Source of the DNA: Aquanectria penicillioides
Taxonomy: Eukaryota; Ascomycota; Sordariomycetes; Hypocreales; Nectriaceae
NCBI GenBank assembly: GCA_003415625.1
Contig: PYIU01000006.1
Span: forward strand, 1,922,001 to 1,986,000
Length of the DNA: 64,000 nucleotides
Direction of reading: 5' to 3'
Shown here in pieces: positions 36,147 through 47,300 of the stretch. Each line of letters opens with the position of its first letter. Within the stretch, counting starts at the first letter, position 1. The position numbers were made by a program, and so were the translations under genes. A model generated the notes under the pieces. That model was not told where the DNA came from and did not search any database. It saw only the letters and a list, made by a program, of their open reading frames with translations.

Positions 36147-37824
36147 ATGAAAATCCCCCTCAAGCTCAAGATGGCCACGGACCTCGTCCGGGAAGGCGTC
36201 TTTGGTACGTAACAAGCTTCTCTCACTGTTTTGCAACCCATACATCATGATGCCTATGCCATGTCATCTAGGCAGCCCTCATATCATCTCCTGCGCCCTT
36301 CGCACCACACCTGCGCCGGACTCAACCTGCTATACTGGACTCAGTAGACTAACTGCAGTACCAATTTTCAGCCATCAACAAGCCATGCGGCCAGAGCTCT
36401 GCTCAGGTTATTCGCGAATGCCAAAAAGCCTTCAACCCCTCCCAGTTCTTCAAGCCATTGATCGACACCGAGATCGCCAAGCGCATGCAAGAGAACAATA
36501 AGCAGTTTAACCGCCGCAAAGCTGTCAAGAAGGCTTCCCAAGTTAAGATCGGCCATGGAGGCACCCTCGATCCTCTCGCCACTGGCGTCCTCATCCTTGG
36601 GATTGGCTCTGCCACCAAGCTGCTGAACCAGTTTCTCGAGTGCACCAAGACGTACGAGACAATCGTCCTCTTCGGCGCCAGCACCGATACCTACGACCGC
36701 GTTGGTCGCGTCCTCACCAAAAGACCCTACGACCACATCACCCGGGAAAATGTCGAGAAAGAGCTTGCCAAGATGCAGGGCCCCCAAATTCAGATCCCGC
36801 CTCTCTACTCGGCGCTGAAGATGAACGGAAAGCCGCTGTACGAGTATGCTCGAGAAGGAAAGCCTATCCCCCGCGAAATCGAGGGCCGCAAGGTCGAGGT
36901 TAAGGAAATCGAACTGGTGGAATGGTACGAGCCTGGCAAGCACGACTTCCGTTGGCCCACCGAGGAGGCAGAGGCTGCCGAGCGCAACTTGGCCGAGCAG
37001 GTATGGAGGGTCAAGAAGCAGCAAGAGAACAACGGCAAGAAGCTCAGCCAAGAAGAAAAGGAGGAAGACGACCAAGCGATAGCAGCGCACGAATCTTTCA
37101 AACGCAAGTTTGAGCAACGCCAGGACGAGCTCATCAAGGACGCTCCCCCAAAGAAGTCACGACCTGCCAAGAATCCCGCCATGATGTCTGGCGCTCTCGG
37201 ACAGCTACCTCAGCCAGTCTACTCTAACAAGGGCACCAACCTAGTACCCGATGCCCCGACAAGGACAGTCCCACTCCTTGGAGCGACGAGGGCCCACCCG
37301 CTGTCAAGGTCCGTCTTACGGTGACTTCTGGTTTCTACGTCCGCAGCTTCTGCCACGACCTAGGTGCCAAGCTGGACTCAGCCGCCCTCATGTCGGAGCT
37401 GTGCCGATCACGACAGAGCGACTTCACGGTCGGTGGAACCACCTGTCTTGAGTTTGACGATCTCGCCAAAGGCGAGGATGTCTGGGGCCCCAAGGTCGCT
37501 GACATGTTGGCCAAGTGGAATGGCGAGCCCAAGGGTCAATGGCCCCCTTCGAAAGCTGCTTCTCCCGCTCCCGAGTCGGAGAAGTCTCCAAAGAAGAAGT
37601 TTGAGCCCAAGAGCCCTGGGTCCCCAAAGAAGGATCACAAGAACCGTGACCGAAGCCCGTCGCGATCCCATAAGGGAGAGAAGCGACAACGGTCCGAGTC
37701 TCCCAACGGTTCTGGCTCACCCCCTCGCAAAGCCGCGGCTCTAGAGTCCAAAACGGACTCTTCCAAGCCTGGCACCCAGGGCCGCTCTGACGACGAGAAA
37801 TCTTGGAACGGGTTTGATGACTAA
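36147..37824 (+). CDS. pus4: tRNA pseudouridine-55 synthase PUS4 (TruB family); one-base frameshift
   Basis: Exons 36147-36204 and 36372-37824, with a 167-bp intron. About 503 residues are expected. It isomerises U55 in the T-loop of tRNAs in nucleus and mitochondria. The TruB core is clear: FAINKPCGQSSAQVI, then IGHGGTLDPLATGVL with catalytic Asp near 86, TYETIVLFGASTDTYD, PPLYSALKMNGKPLYEYAR, and VTSGFYVRSFCHDLG. A charged insert separates the last two, and the C-terminus is a Ser/Lys/Arg-rich tail (about 120 residues) absent from bacterial TruB. The frame breaks at CCCC 37254-37257, after VPDAP. Shifting by one base restores the continuation KDSPTPWSDEGPPAVKVRL. The total of 1511 nt is one short of a multiple of three. 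The start at 36147 was chosen as the first ATG; 36171 is an alternative. Confidence 0.9.
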
Positions 37825-38753
37825 AGGAGAGAGATGAACGGAAAAAAAAAGGGGAGAGGGGCGGAGGCATGCTGCCAAAAGGGACGATGGCTAAACCAAA
37901 AAAGAGGGGAGTCGAGGCGTCGGAGTTGGATCCGGTTTGATTCTTTTTGTGAGTATATACACGTTCGGGACGACGATGGTCGACCGGCTTATCAGGGAGG
38001 CGTGCGAAGCAAGGTATAGGATAATCAGGGAGTTGCCTACGCGCGCAAGGGGGAGAAGCTGTACATGCACCAAAGTAGAGGGCCTGGGGCTTTTGTGTGC
38101 CCTGTGTCCACGAAGCGAGATAGATATCATATAGACGACAGCCGAAGCAAGCCATGTATTAAATGGGCGGTTTGTTATTCTCCGCACCTAACGAAAGCAA
38201 GGAATGCATACCCTGCGAGACTCCAGACGCCGTGGGGGATATCCGGCCTAAAAAAAGCAACGAAGCAAGCAAGCAAACAGGAAAACATGAAGAAGAAAAA
38301 CAGAAAGCAATCAATTCGTGATACCCGCTCCCTTCACAGCCCGTGATGCCAACACCGGTACCAGAGCCGTTTTTTGTTTTCCCAAGCAAAGTATCAAACT
38401 CCCCGTGTCCAAAGCTAAAAAGCCGATGTGATTCACAGTTTACTCCCCCTGAACCCAATTCCCCAAAAAATAGTAGACCCGAACCGTTTCCCCCGGCGGC
38501 GGCCGCCGCCATTTCCTGTAAACTTTGAATATTACGTATGCTCGTATCTCTCTCGTGCTCGCTCCCCCAAAAAAAAATATGCTGACAGAGAAGAGGAAGA
38601 AGTAGAAAAAGGATGAGTAAAAGTAGTGGTTGGCCGAAAAGAAAAATAAACGTGTAAAGAACAAGTAAAGATGGCGCTACTGGCGAGACGTGCCAGATCT
38701 GGCGGCAGAAGCGTCACTGTTTCGTTGGAGAGGCGTTGGTGGGCGATGATGTC
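37825..38753. other. Intergenic region between convergent genes
   Basis: The 3' flanks of pus4 (+) and the Sec2-domain gene (-). A-rich patches are present (37842-37851, 38569-38578). No gene is recognised. Confidence 0.55.
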
Positions 38754-39665
38754 TTACATGACGGGCTGGCTGAGCCTCTGCATCTCGAGTTTGTGATGGC
38801 TCATGTGCTTCTCAGCCACGTGCTTGTCGTCATGCCCAAGCTCGCTCATGTCCTCCTCGGAGTGGAAGCTGAGGACGTCGTAGGCGGGTTCGGCGAGCAG
38901 CAGCCTCACCCTCTCGATGCGGTTCATGGCACCCTCGAGCTTTTCGAGCCTGCGACGCTTCTCCACGTCTCTTCGCTCCAGCTCGCCGATACGCTCCTCG
39001 AGCTTGGCGCGGGCGCGGCGCTCTTCGGCGACCATCTCGTTGGCTTGCTCGAACAGGGCGGCGCTTAGCTCCTCGATCTCCTGGCTCGTAACGGCGACCT
39101 GAGTCTCAGCCTCTTTGCGAAGGTTCTGCTCGCGGCTCAAGGCCTCAAGCAGGTCTTCGTTGGAGGGCGATGGAGGAGGCGGTGGGATCGGGCTGCTGGC
39201 GTTGCGCTGGCCGGAGTGGTGGTTGCGGGCGTCGGTGTCGATGGTGCGCAGCTCTGGGGAGTGCTGGCGCGGGGAGAGGAGGGCGGAGAGGCGGGATGTT
39301 CCGGATTGGAGGAAGGACAAGCGAGGGTTCGTGGGGCTTGCAGGAGGTTGAGGGGGTAAAGGCTTAGACTGGACTTGAAGTTGTGATTGTGGTTGTGGTT
39401 GGGAGTTTTTGCGCGGCAGTTGTGCTCGTAGCTCGGAAAGTTCGTCTTCGTAGTCGGCCCATCGGTCCACGGCGGCGGTGGCCTTTTCGTTGAGCAGGCG
39501 GACCTGAGTCTCGAGTTCGCGAATCCTGGCTTGGGCCTGGATCAGGTCTGCGTGGGTGTGGTCGAGAGCAGGGAGGTTGTAGCCGCAGCCCGGACAGCAC
39601 GAGGTCTGGGAGGACGGGGCGGGGATGGGTGGCGTGGCCATTGTCATAACCATTGTGGCCGACAT
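38754..39665 (-). CDS. Sec2/Rabin-type Rab GEF domain protein (short form)
   Basis: A single exon of 303 residues. The second half forms a long coiled coil containing the Sec2 GEF signature: EIEELSAALFEQANEMVAEE, followed by RRARAKLEERIGELERRD. Sec2 proteins activate the exocytic Rab Sec4/Rab8 on secretory vesicles. The N-terminus holds a Cys motif (CCPGCGYNLP) and a first, shorter coiled coil at about residues 42-82. A Pro/Ser/Gln-rich linker joins the two. The protein is much shorter than yeast Sec2 (759 residues) and lacks its C-terminal Sec15/PI4P-binding part, so it is either a short paralogue or a GEF-only form. The start at 39665 is the most upstream ATG; an in-frame Met (MATPPIP) lies nine residues in. 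It is convergent with pus4. Confidence 0.75.
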   Translation of the reverse strand: MSATMVMTMATPPIPAPSSQTSCCPGCGYNLPALDHTHADLIQAQARIRELETQVRLLNEKATAAVDRWADYEDELSELRAQLPRKNSQPQPQSQLQVQSKPLPPQPPASPTNPRLSFLQSGTSRLSALLSPRQHSPELRTIDTDARNHHSGQRNASSPIPPPPPSPSNEDLLEALSREQNLRKEAETQVAVTSQEIEELSAALFEQANEMVAEERRARAKLEERIGELERRDVEKRRRLEKLEGAMNRIERVRLLLAEPAYDVLSFHSEEDMSELGHDDKHVAEKHMSHHKLEMQRLSQPVM

Positions 39666-41023
39666 GGCTGGAAGAGGGGCGCGTCGGGAATGCGGATGAG
39701 GTTGTCGGCAGTGTTGTGTTGTAAAGCAGTTGGTTGTTCAGAGCTGCATGAGGGAGGAAGGACGAAAGAAGAGAGAGAGAGAGAGAGAGTAAGCGTTCGT
39801 TTGGTCGTGGTCGTGCGTGGTCGTCGTGAGGGAGAAGATGCGCGCAAGGGATGACGAGCGAGAGGGCAGTCTTATTTTGAGACAGGTACAGCACAGCGCA
39901 AAGGCGAGTGGTGAGTGGGTGGATTCAGGCCAAGCGCGGTGGTCAGTTGGTGTCAGCCGAAGCGGGCGGTGGCTTTGCGACTGGCGAACAGGGACCCGTC
40001 GCGCACGCTTCGTCGCAGTTCTAGGGGCGTCAAGGGTCGTCAATGGTGGCGCGTGCCACGGGCGTTACGAATAAGCAGCGCCCGAGGGGGAGGCGATGAA
40101 AGAAGGATGCTACGCACTGTCCAACCCGATGCACCAACGAGACACTTGTGTTCTATTTTTGCGTCTTTGGAGATGGCATCACTTGCTGCTGCGCCTTGAT
40201 TGCCCGTTGCGTTTTCTGCTATGGATGGTGGTAGTGTCTTGGAGTTCCCTTCTACATGCAGTACACATTTTGTTGTTTTTCATGTTATTTCCCTTCTCCC
40301 TGGCTTTTATCAGGCTTCCGTTTTGTGGGTGGAGCAGACGGGATCAAACTGTCTCGACAGGATTGTCATAGTGGCAGGGGGTTGAGAAACTGCGAGAGGA
40401 CCACAGAGGAACAGACGATCGACCCCACATCCAACATCACGGTAGGAAACAAAACCCGCATGGAATTTGAAGAGGCTCTGGTTCCTGGCTAGATGTGATA
40501 CACGCAACACGCAACACGTGTCCATTGGCTTGCAAACATTTCGTGCCTCGCCGTCAAGCTGACGAGTTCACAGCGCCGAAAGCTCTCCAAAAATGCTGAT
40601 GCACGTACAGATGTTTGACAGACAGGGGTCAGCTGTTCTTTTTTTAATTCTTAGCGGGGTATCTATTCAGTGGTGCCTGAACGATGACCTGCTGTCATCT
40701 AGGTATGTCTTGGGTATATCTGTGACAGGTAGGAACATGCCCACGCATTGCGTCGTAAACAATTGCGCTTCTAAACATGCATTTGGACAGGCCTCAGGTT
40801 GATTTGGGGTGAAGGCGATTTTGCAAATTGTCCCGATTCCTTTTCCAGGCACACGGTACGCACTGCAAGCGCCCCTGTTTTTTTTCTCTTCCTTGCGACA
40901 ATAGCATCAACCTGCATTACCCCAGGTGACTCTGGACGAATTACTCTGAGACGTTTTTCCAAGTCTGACTGGTATTCTGCATTCCAAGTACGCCAGGAAC
41001 TGACATCTGAATCAACAACGATT
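39666..41023. other. Intergenic region between the Sec2-domain gene and csl4
   Basis: The promoter of the Sec2-domain gene and the 3' flank of csl4. A (GA)n run of 19 bp lies at 39771-39789, i.e. a CT-rich tract in the Sec2-domain leader. No gene is recognised. Confidence 0.5.
39771..39789. repeat. (GA)9.5 microsatellite
   Basis: A perfect GA dinucleotide repeat about 105 bases upstream of the Sec2-domain start codon. Confidence 0.85.
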
Positions 41024-41725
41024 TCAGCTGGGCTTGGCCACCTTTCTGGGCTCGCTGAGGCCCGTTTCTGGGTCCTTGTATTCCTTCCAGCTCACTGGAA
41101 CCATGTCGTTTCCGGCCTCGCTCGTCGCCATGATTACACCGAGTTCATTCGAAGCCGTTGAGAGATAGTAATTGGCCTGGTCACCAAGAGAGATCTGTTG
41201 AAAGAGGAAAAAAAAGACACAAAGATTAGCTGGGTTCCGGCTCGCAACTGAATGAAGGTGCCTTACCACTTGAGCGCGCACAATGTCGCCAGGTCTGAAG
41301 GAGTCGTAAATCCTGACCTTGTCCTTTTCAGTCGCCCTCACGTCCTGAACACGGATGACACCCTGCCACTCGGTCTGCAAGACAGCGTCGCCGACCTGCT
41401 GGATCACCACAATGGCTTGCTTGGGCATCAGGCGCACCACGCGCGCTAGGACGATGTTGTTGACGTCAGGTAGGATCTCGCGCTTGCGGCCGTGGCGCGA
41501 GACGGTGACGGTGGCGAGCTCCTCGACAGCTGGAGCTGTGATCTTGTTGAGGCGCTTGGCAGGACCGGGTGCCTTGGCTGGAGGGATGACGGTGACATGG
41601 CCCATGAGGGAGGAAACAACATTGCCCTCGAAGACGTGTGTGCCGGCACCAGGCGTGAACTTTGACGCCGGTCCCAGGACCTTGCCAGGGAGGGCAATGG
41701 ACGGGATGTCGTCAATGGCCGCCAT
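41024..41725 (-). CDS. csl4: Exosome complex cap subunit CSL4
   Basis: Exons 41725-41267 and 41194-41024, giving 209 residues. Csl4 is one of three S1-domain cap proteins on the nine-subunit RNA exosome barrel, which feeds RNA to Rrp44/Rrp6. Visible parts are an N-terminal ECR1-like region (ALPGKVLGPASKFTPGAGTH, VFEGNVVSSLMG), then the S1 domain (DVNNIVLARVVRLMPKQAIV to SFRPGDIVRAQV ISLGDQANYYLS). The C-terminal part includes GVIMATSEAGNDMVPVSWKE; that last segment often coordinates zinc in archaeal Csl4, but here no CxxC pair is visible. The 72-bp intron is stop-free and a multiple of three. A retained-intron form would insert 24 residues into the S1 domain. The ATG at 41725 is preferred to one 90 bases upstream because family similarity starts here. 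Confidence 0.92.
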   Translation of the reverse strand: MAAIDDIPSIALPGKVLGPASKFTPGAGTHVFEGNVVSSLMGHVTVIPPAKAPGPAKRLNKITAPAVEELATVTVSRHGRKREILPDVNNIVLARVVRLMPKQAIVVIQQVGDAVLQTEWQGVIRVQDVRATEKDKVRIYDSFRPGDIVRAQVVRHLHSVASRNPANLCVFFFLFQQISLGDQANYYLSTASNELGVIMATSEAGNDMVPVSWKEYKDPETGLSEPRKVAKPS

Positions 41726-44305
41726 GGTGATTGAGATGCGCCCGGGAGTCGGAATTCGAAAGAAGGCCGGGAAAAGGCTAATTGGGCGCCCTGGTATCCC
41801 GCGGGGAGCTGGCAACGCGGCTGAAGGAGGTAGGAGATGTCGTCGGCACAGGCAACAAGGACGTGCCTGGGGCTGGGCGGGGGAAGAGGGGGATAATTGG
41901 GCGACACAAAAACAACTGCCGAGCGGTGGTCATGGGACGTGGGACAAGTGTGGGATGCAGCCCTGCAAGCTCGCGCTTTTGCTCTCTCACGTCAACGTCA
42001 CAACCCAACCCAAGGGCAAAAAAAAAAAAGGATATGTCGGCGGTCGGCGGCCGGTGGGTGGATGGGCCGTCCTGCTCGTAGTGCGAGTGGGAAGGACGGG
42101 CCAAGTGGAGTCGGAAAGTGGGAGTAGCTGGAGTCGGAATTCCACACGTGATGGCCGGCGAAGGCGCTTAAGTCCTGCCGACTAACTCCGTCTACGGAAT
42201 GCTCCAAACCTTTTCCCCAGCTTCAAGCTTGGCCGATACGGAGCCGAGCCGAGTGGGTGCTGGCGATTCGTCCGCAACAGCATTGGCATTTCGTGCAGCA
42301 TGCTTCGTAACTTGCCCGGTCCATCCTTGCACCCACCGCCGTGGGTGGCCGCATGCCACCTACGGTGCCCGGCGTCAGCATTTTGTGTGGTACCCGAGCC
42401 ACCGACACGGCAGCGGATTGCCTAGAAGCCCAATTGGCCGGTTCGAACTGACCTGAGCCAGTGCCAGCTGCTCAGAATGGCATCAGGCAGAAGTGCGCGG
42501 CTGAAGAATGAGCTTGGCCGTCGTGCTCGGCGTTTGTGTTTTTGTTTATTAAATTGCTTTAACTTCACAAAACAACATCCCGGTAGACGTCACGGTTAGA
42601 GGTCGATCCCGAGGGGCGGATTCAAACCTTATGCACGGATGGATCATCAGGATGACAATGACGAGTCTTCACACCCACTCAACCAACCTTCGGCTTCAAC
42701 TCTGCTCAACAACAATAAGAACGTCAAAATGGTTACCCTCAAAATCATCCTCCGACTTCCGGCACCTTGCTTGCCAAGATGTTAGCAGTCCAACAAATTG
42801 ACGACGCACTTCCCCTGCACGCACCAAAGATCTTTCTCATTGCTGTTTCGTCACTTTTTGGATCTAGGCCCCGACGTCACGCACATGCGTGCCAGTACAT
42901 ACATACAGCACAACCAGCAGAAGGAACCAGCCAACCAGAGCCCCTGGCCATTCATCACGACCTGGGCATCTCTGCCTTATCGAGGATCCAGTCTCCACAC
43001 AGGGGTCGGCCAAGACGGCTGTGGGCTAATTAAAAAGCCCCCCCCAGCTTACCAGCTTCCCTGTTGCTCACCTCGCGGTTCGCACCTCGTACCGAGAAGC
43101 TGAGGCAAAAAAAAAATGTTAGTGGCCTAGCTGTACGCGGATACAGACTGGCATGGACCAGCCGAGACCTGGCTGCTGCTCGCGAACGCGAGGACGTTGT
43201 CCGAAGTCCGAACAGTGGTGTTGCATGTTGGGAGGGATCCAGACAGCCCATGCCATGCCATGCCATGCCATGTCATGTTGGATGGGATGCTGTGCAGCTC
43301 GGCTCGTCGCTGTTGCTATCCCTACCCCGAAACTCCTTTCCTCACCCATGCTTCATGACTCTTTTCCTCCCCCCTCCTTCTGATCGAAATTTACGATCTA
43401 GCCTGTAAAAAAAGATTGCAGATTTTCTGCTTCCGAGTCTTTGGTTTCAATAGAAAAGATACCACCCTGTTGGTCGGAAACACTTACAGCTATCGTCATC
43501 GTCAAAAACAGCCACCTTCAACGACTCTGGACTCGCACCACTTCTCGACCTTCCTCCCCGCCCGCCTCCGGTTCACTACCGGATCGGTAACGGGCTTTTT
43601 CACTAGTGACCGCCTCCCGGAGCTCGTAACACCGTCTTTTCTTCTACAAGTCGCCATTGACTGCTTTGTAATCGGAACGCCTCTATTCTGGCCTAGCTTG
43701 CCCATCCAAAAGTCCGCCTCCTACCCACCCACTCCATCCTTCTGACCCATACCCACAAGCCCCCCCCCAGCATTTGCATTTTAGCACAACCGGCCGACTA
43801 AATCTGGTTCCGCTCCGAATCCCGTGTCGCGCATTTCGTCTGTTTGGGTTGTCTTTCTAGGCATCTCTCTTCTTGTATTGCCGCGATCCATCATTCTTCA
43901 GTCAACTTAATTCTTACACTTGCACCGCTGGCCCTATTCTCATTTCTTGGTCCACTGATTCTCCCATTTTCGGTTCTGTCCTTCGTCCTGTCTATTGCCT
44001 CTTCTGCTTGTTCCGCCCAGGCCAAGAGCTCAAGGACTAAACCCCTAATGTCCAATTCTGCGAGAACGACATCATCTTGCTGCCAAGAAGTGCCCACCCG
44101 ACAGAGTTCCCCATGGGGACATTACCCACCCATTCTCGCCGAACTTGCCAAGACATACTACTATAGCTCCCCTGGACAAAAAGAATCTCTTTTCTAGACT
44201 TTCCATCCTAGCTGTCGTCTGCCATAGGACCCCATCTTTCCGCAACGGTGATAGTACAGGAGACTTGTTCCGTCATCCGAGGAGCTCCTCTGGTTTTGAT
44301 CCAAC
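41726..44305. other. Divergent promoter region between csl4 and the ABC transporter
   Basis: 2.6 kb without a recognisable gene. It contains an A-run (42019-42030), a (CCATG)5 repeat at 43248-43272, and, from about 43500 to 44300, a pyrimidine-biased stretch that is likely the transporter leader. Confidence 0.5.
43248..43272. repeat. (CCATG)5 microsatellite
   Basis: Five perfect CCATG units followed by one TCATG. It is non-coding, about 1 kb upstream of the ABC transporter. Confidence 0.88.
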
Positions 44306-47300
44306 ATGACAGACCATTCAGACAAAGAGCTGAAAGCGCCTGATACTCAACCTTATAACATCTCGTCCTCGAGCCCAGATCGCTCTGCGGATTCAGATGA
44401 GGATCGTGTTGAGAAGATCGATGAGAAGGAGGGCGACGGGATTAGCCACATCAAGGACCTCGACGACGATGATGAGCCCAAAGACAATGAATTGAAGGCA
44501 ACAAGAACCTCTGCATCTGCAGCGACTACGGCCACTCGTGTCACCACTCACCAACCCGCCGAAGAGAAGGCGAAGCCATGGCACAAGAAGCTGAACCCTC
44601 TCCGCTGGGGCGCTCCGCCTCCTGTTCCCAAGGAGAAGATTACCAGCAGAGAATTCCAAGCTGGCTTTTTTAGTCTATTGACGTTTCAATGGATGGCGCC
44701 CTTAATGACGGTAAGTTTTGTGTGATTGAAGATAGCGAGCTTTGACACCACTATTCATAACCTCAAAAGCCTTTCCTATTGAGGAAGCTTCTGCTCCTTT
44801 TCTCTCCCACTCCAGAATACACATGCTAATTTTCAATAGGCTGGATACAAGCGTTCGCTTGAAGAAAATGATCTTTGGACTGTCAACCCCGACAGAGCGG
44901 CTGACCCCCTGACCAAACAACTCAAGGAGGCGTTTAAGAAGGGTGTTGAACGAGGCGACAAGTATCCGCTCTTCTGGGCCATGCACGAGACCTTCAAGAC
45001 TGAGTTCTGGATCGGTGGTGTTTGCTCCCTTTACACAAGTATCATCCAGGTCATTAGCCCCTTCACCCTAAGATTTCTCATCCAGTTTGCTTCCGATGCT
45101 TGGATCGCCCACCGCACGGGGGGCCCGCTCCTCACATCGGCCGTGGCATTGGACTTGCATTCGGTGTTACCCTCATGCAGGTGACTCAGAGCTTGGGAAC
45201 AAACCATTTCATCTACCGAGGAATGACTGTCGGTGGTCAAGCACGGGGTGTTCTGATCGGGCTGATTTATGAAAAGTCCATGGTTATCTCCGGCCGTGCC
45301 AAGGCCGGCGGTTCCAAAGCCACCACGGTGCCACCCGAGTCCGGGGCCAGTGCAGAAAAAGAGGCCGACAAAGACAAATCCAAGAAGGGCAAGCCGGCTG
45401 CCAATGGTAGCGACGGGTCAGGTTGGAGCAATGGTCGCGTCGTCAACTTGATGAGCGTTGATACCTACCGTATCGACCAAGCTTCTGCTCTGTTCCACAT
45501 GACCTGGACGTCGCCAGTCCTCGTCCTCGTCACCCTCGCCCTTTTGCTCGTGAACATCACATGGAGTGCTCTTGCTGGTTTTGGTCTTCTTGTCGTCTGC
45601 ATGCCCCTGCTGACCAGGGCCATCCGAAGTCTCTTCCACCGTCGTCGGGACATCAACAAGATTACTGATCAGCGAGTGTCGCTGACGCAGGAAATTTTGC
45701 AATCGGTCCGCTTCGTCAAGTACTTCGGATGGGAGAAGGCATTCCTCGGGCGGCTGGGCGAGTTCAGGTCGCGAGAGATCTACGCCATTCAGGTCCTGCT
45801 GGCTATCCGAAATGCCCTCAACGCAGTGAGCATGTCGTTGCCCATCTTTGCATCCATGCTTTCCTTCATCGCATACTCGTTGACCCACGTTGGACTCCCA
45901 CCTTCCGAGATCTTCTCTTCTCTCGCCCTGTTTAACGGCCTGAGAATCCCACTCAACCTGCTCCCCCTCGTCCTTGGACAGGTGGTTGATGCTTGGTCTT
46001 CGCTGAAGCGTATCGAAGAGTACCTACTCGAGGAGGAGATGGAGGATGAGGTGACTGTCGACACCAAGGTCAAGGAAGCAATCCACCTGGAGAACGCCTC
46101 CTTTACCTGGGAACGCACTCCCACTACAGAGGCTGAAAAGGGTCCTGGGGACAAGGCCAAGAAGGCAAAGAAAGACAAGCCTGCTCCGGCTGATGGTGCC
46201 GAAGACACTGCAAGCACCCTTGTTGAGGAGCGAGAGCCGTTCAAGCTGACCGATTTGAACTTGAGCATCAAGCGCAACGAGCTCGTTGCTGTCATCGGCT
46301 CAGTTGGTAGCGGCAAGAGTTCTCTCCTGTCTGCTCTTGCTGGTGACATGCGAAAGACGAACGGTGACATTGTGTTTGGTGCTTCCCGTGCCTTCTGCCC
46401 CCAGTATGCTTGGATCCAGAATAACACACTCCGAAATAACATCATCTTTGGTAAGGATATGAACAAGAGCTGGTACAAGGAGGTCATTCGAGCGTAAGTC
46501 TTCCACTGAGCCGTAACATGTAAAACCGGACGAGACTAACATGTGTTTACAGTTGTGCCCTCCAAGCTGATCTGGACATGCTTCCCAATGGCGACCAGAC
46601 CGAGATTGGTGAGCGTGGCATCACCATCTCTGGTGGCCAAAAGCAGCGTCTCAACATTGCCCGTGCCATCTACTTTGACGCCGACATTGTGCTCATGGAC
46701 GACCCTCTCAGCGCCGTCGACGCTCACGTCGGCAGACACATCTTCGACAACGCCATCCTGGGTCTGCTCAAGGACAAGTGCCGCATTCTCGCCACTCATC
46801 AGCTTTGGGTTCTTAACCGCTGCGACCGCATCATCTGGATGGAGGCCGGCAAGATCCAGGCCATCGACACCTTTGACAACCTCATGCGTGAGCACAGCGG
46901 CTTCCAGGCCCTGATGGAGACCACGGCCATCGAGAAGAAGGACGACGACAAGAAGCCCGATGATGCGCAGCCGGCCGAAGAGCAGAAGAAGAAAAAGAAG
47001 AAGGGCGCCGCTCTTATGCAACAGGAGGAGCGAGCCACGGCCAGTGTTTCTTGGTCGGTGTATGCTGCATACATTCGCGCTTCAGGATCTCTCTTCAACG
47101 CTCTGTTTGTCATCTTCGTCCTGCTCCTTTCCCAGGGCGCAAACATCATGACCAGTCTTTGGCTGTCGTACTGGACCTCGGACAAGTACGGCATGTCGAC
47201 GGGCGCTTACATTGGCATCTACGCCGGTCTCGGTGTTCTACAAGCCGTCCTCATGTTCGTCTTCTCCGTGACGCTGTCCATCCTCGGCACCAGGTCGAGT

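Noticed and set aside
37220..37280. Intron as explanation of the pus4 frame change
   Set aside because: The only GT...AG pair in the right place is about 25 bases, too short, and would delete residues that continue the protein smoothly in the shifted frame.
42600..42632. T-arm-like GGTTTGAATCC on the minus strand
   Set aside because: No matching T-stem, acceptor stem or anticodon arm can be drawn, so it is not a tRNA.
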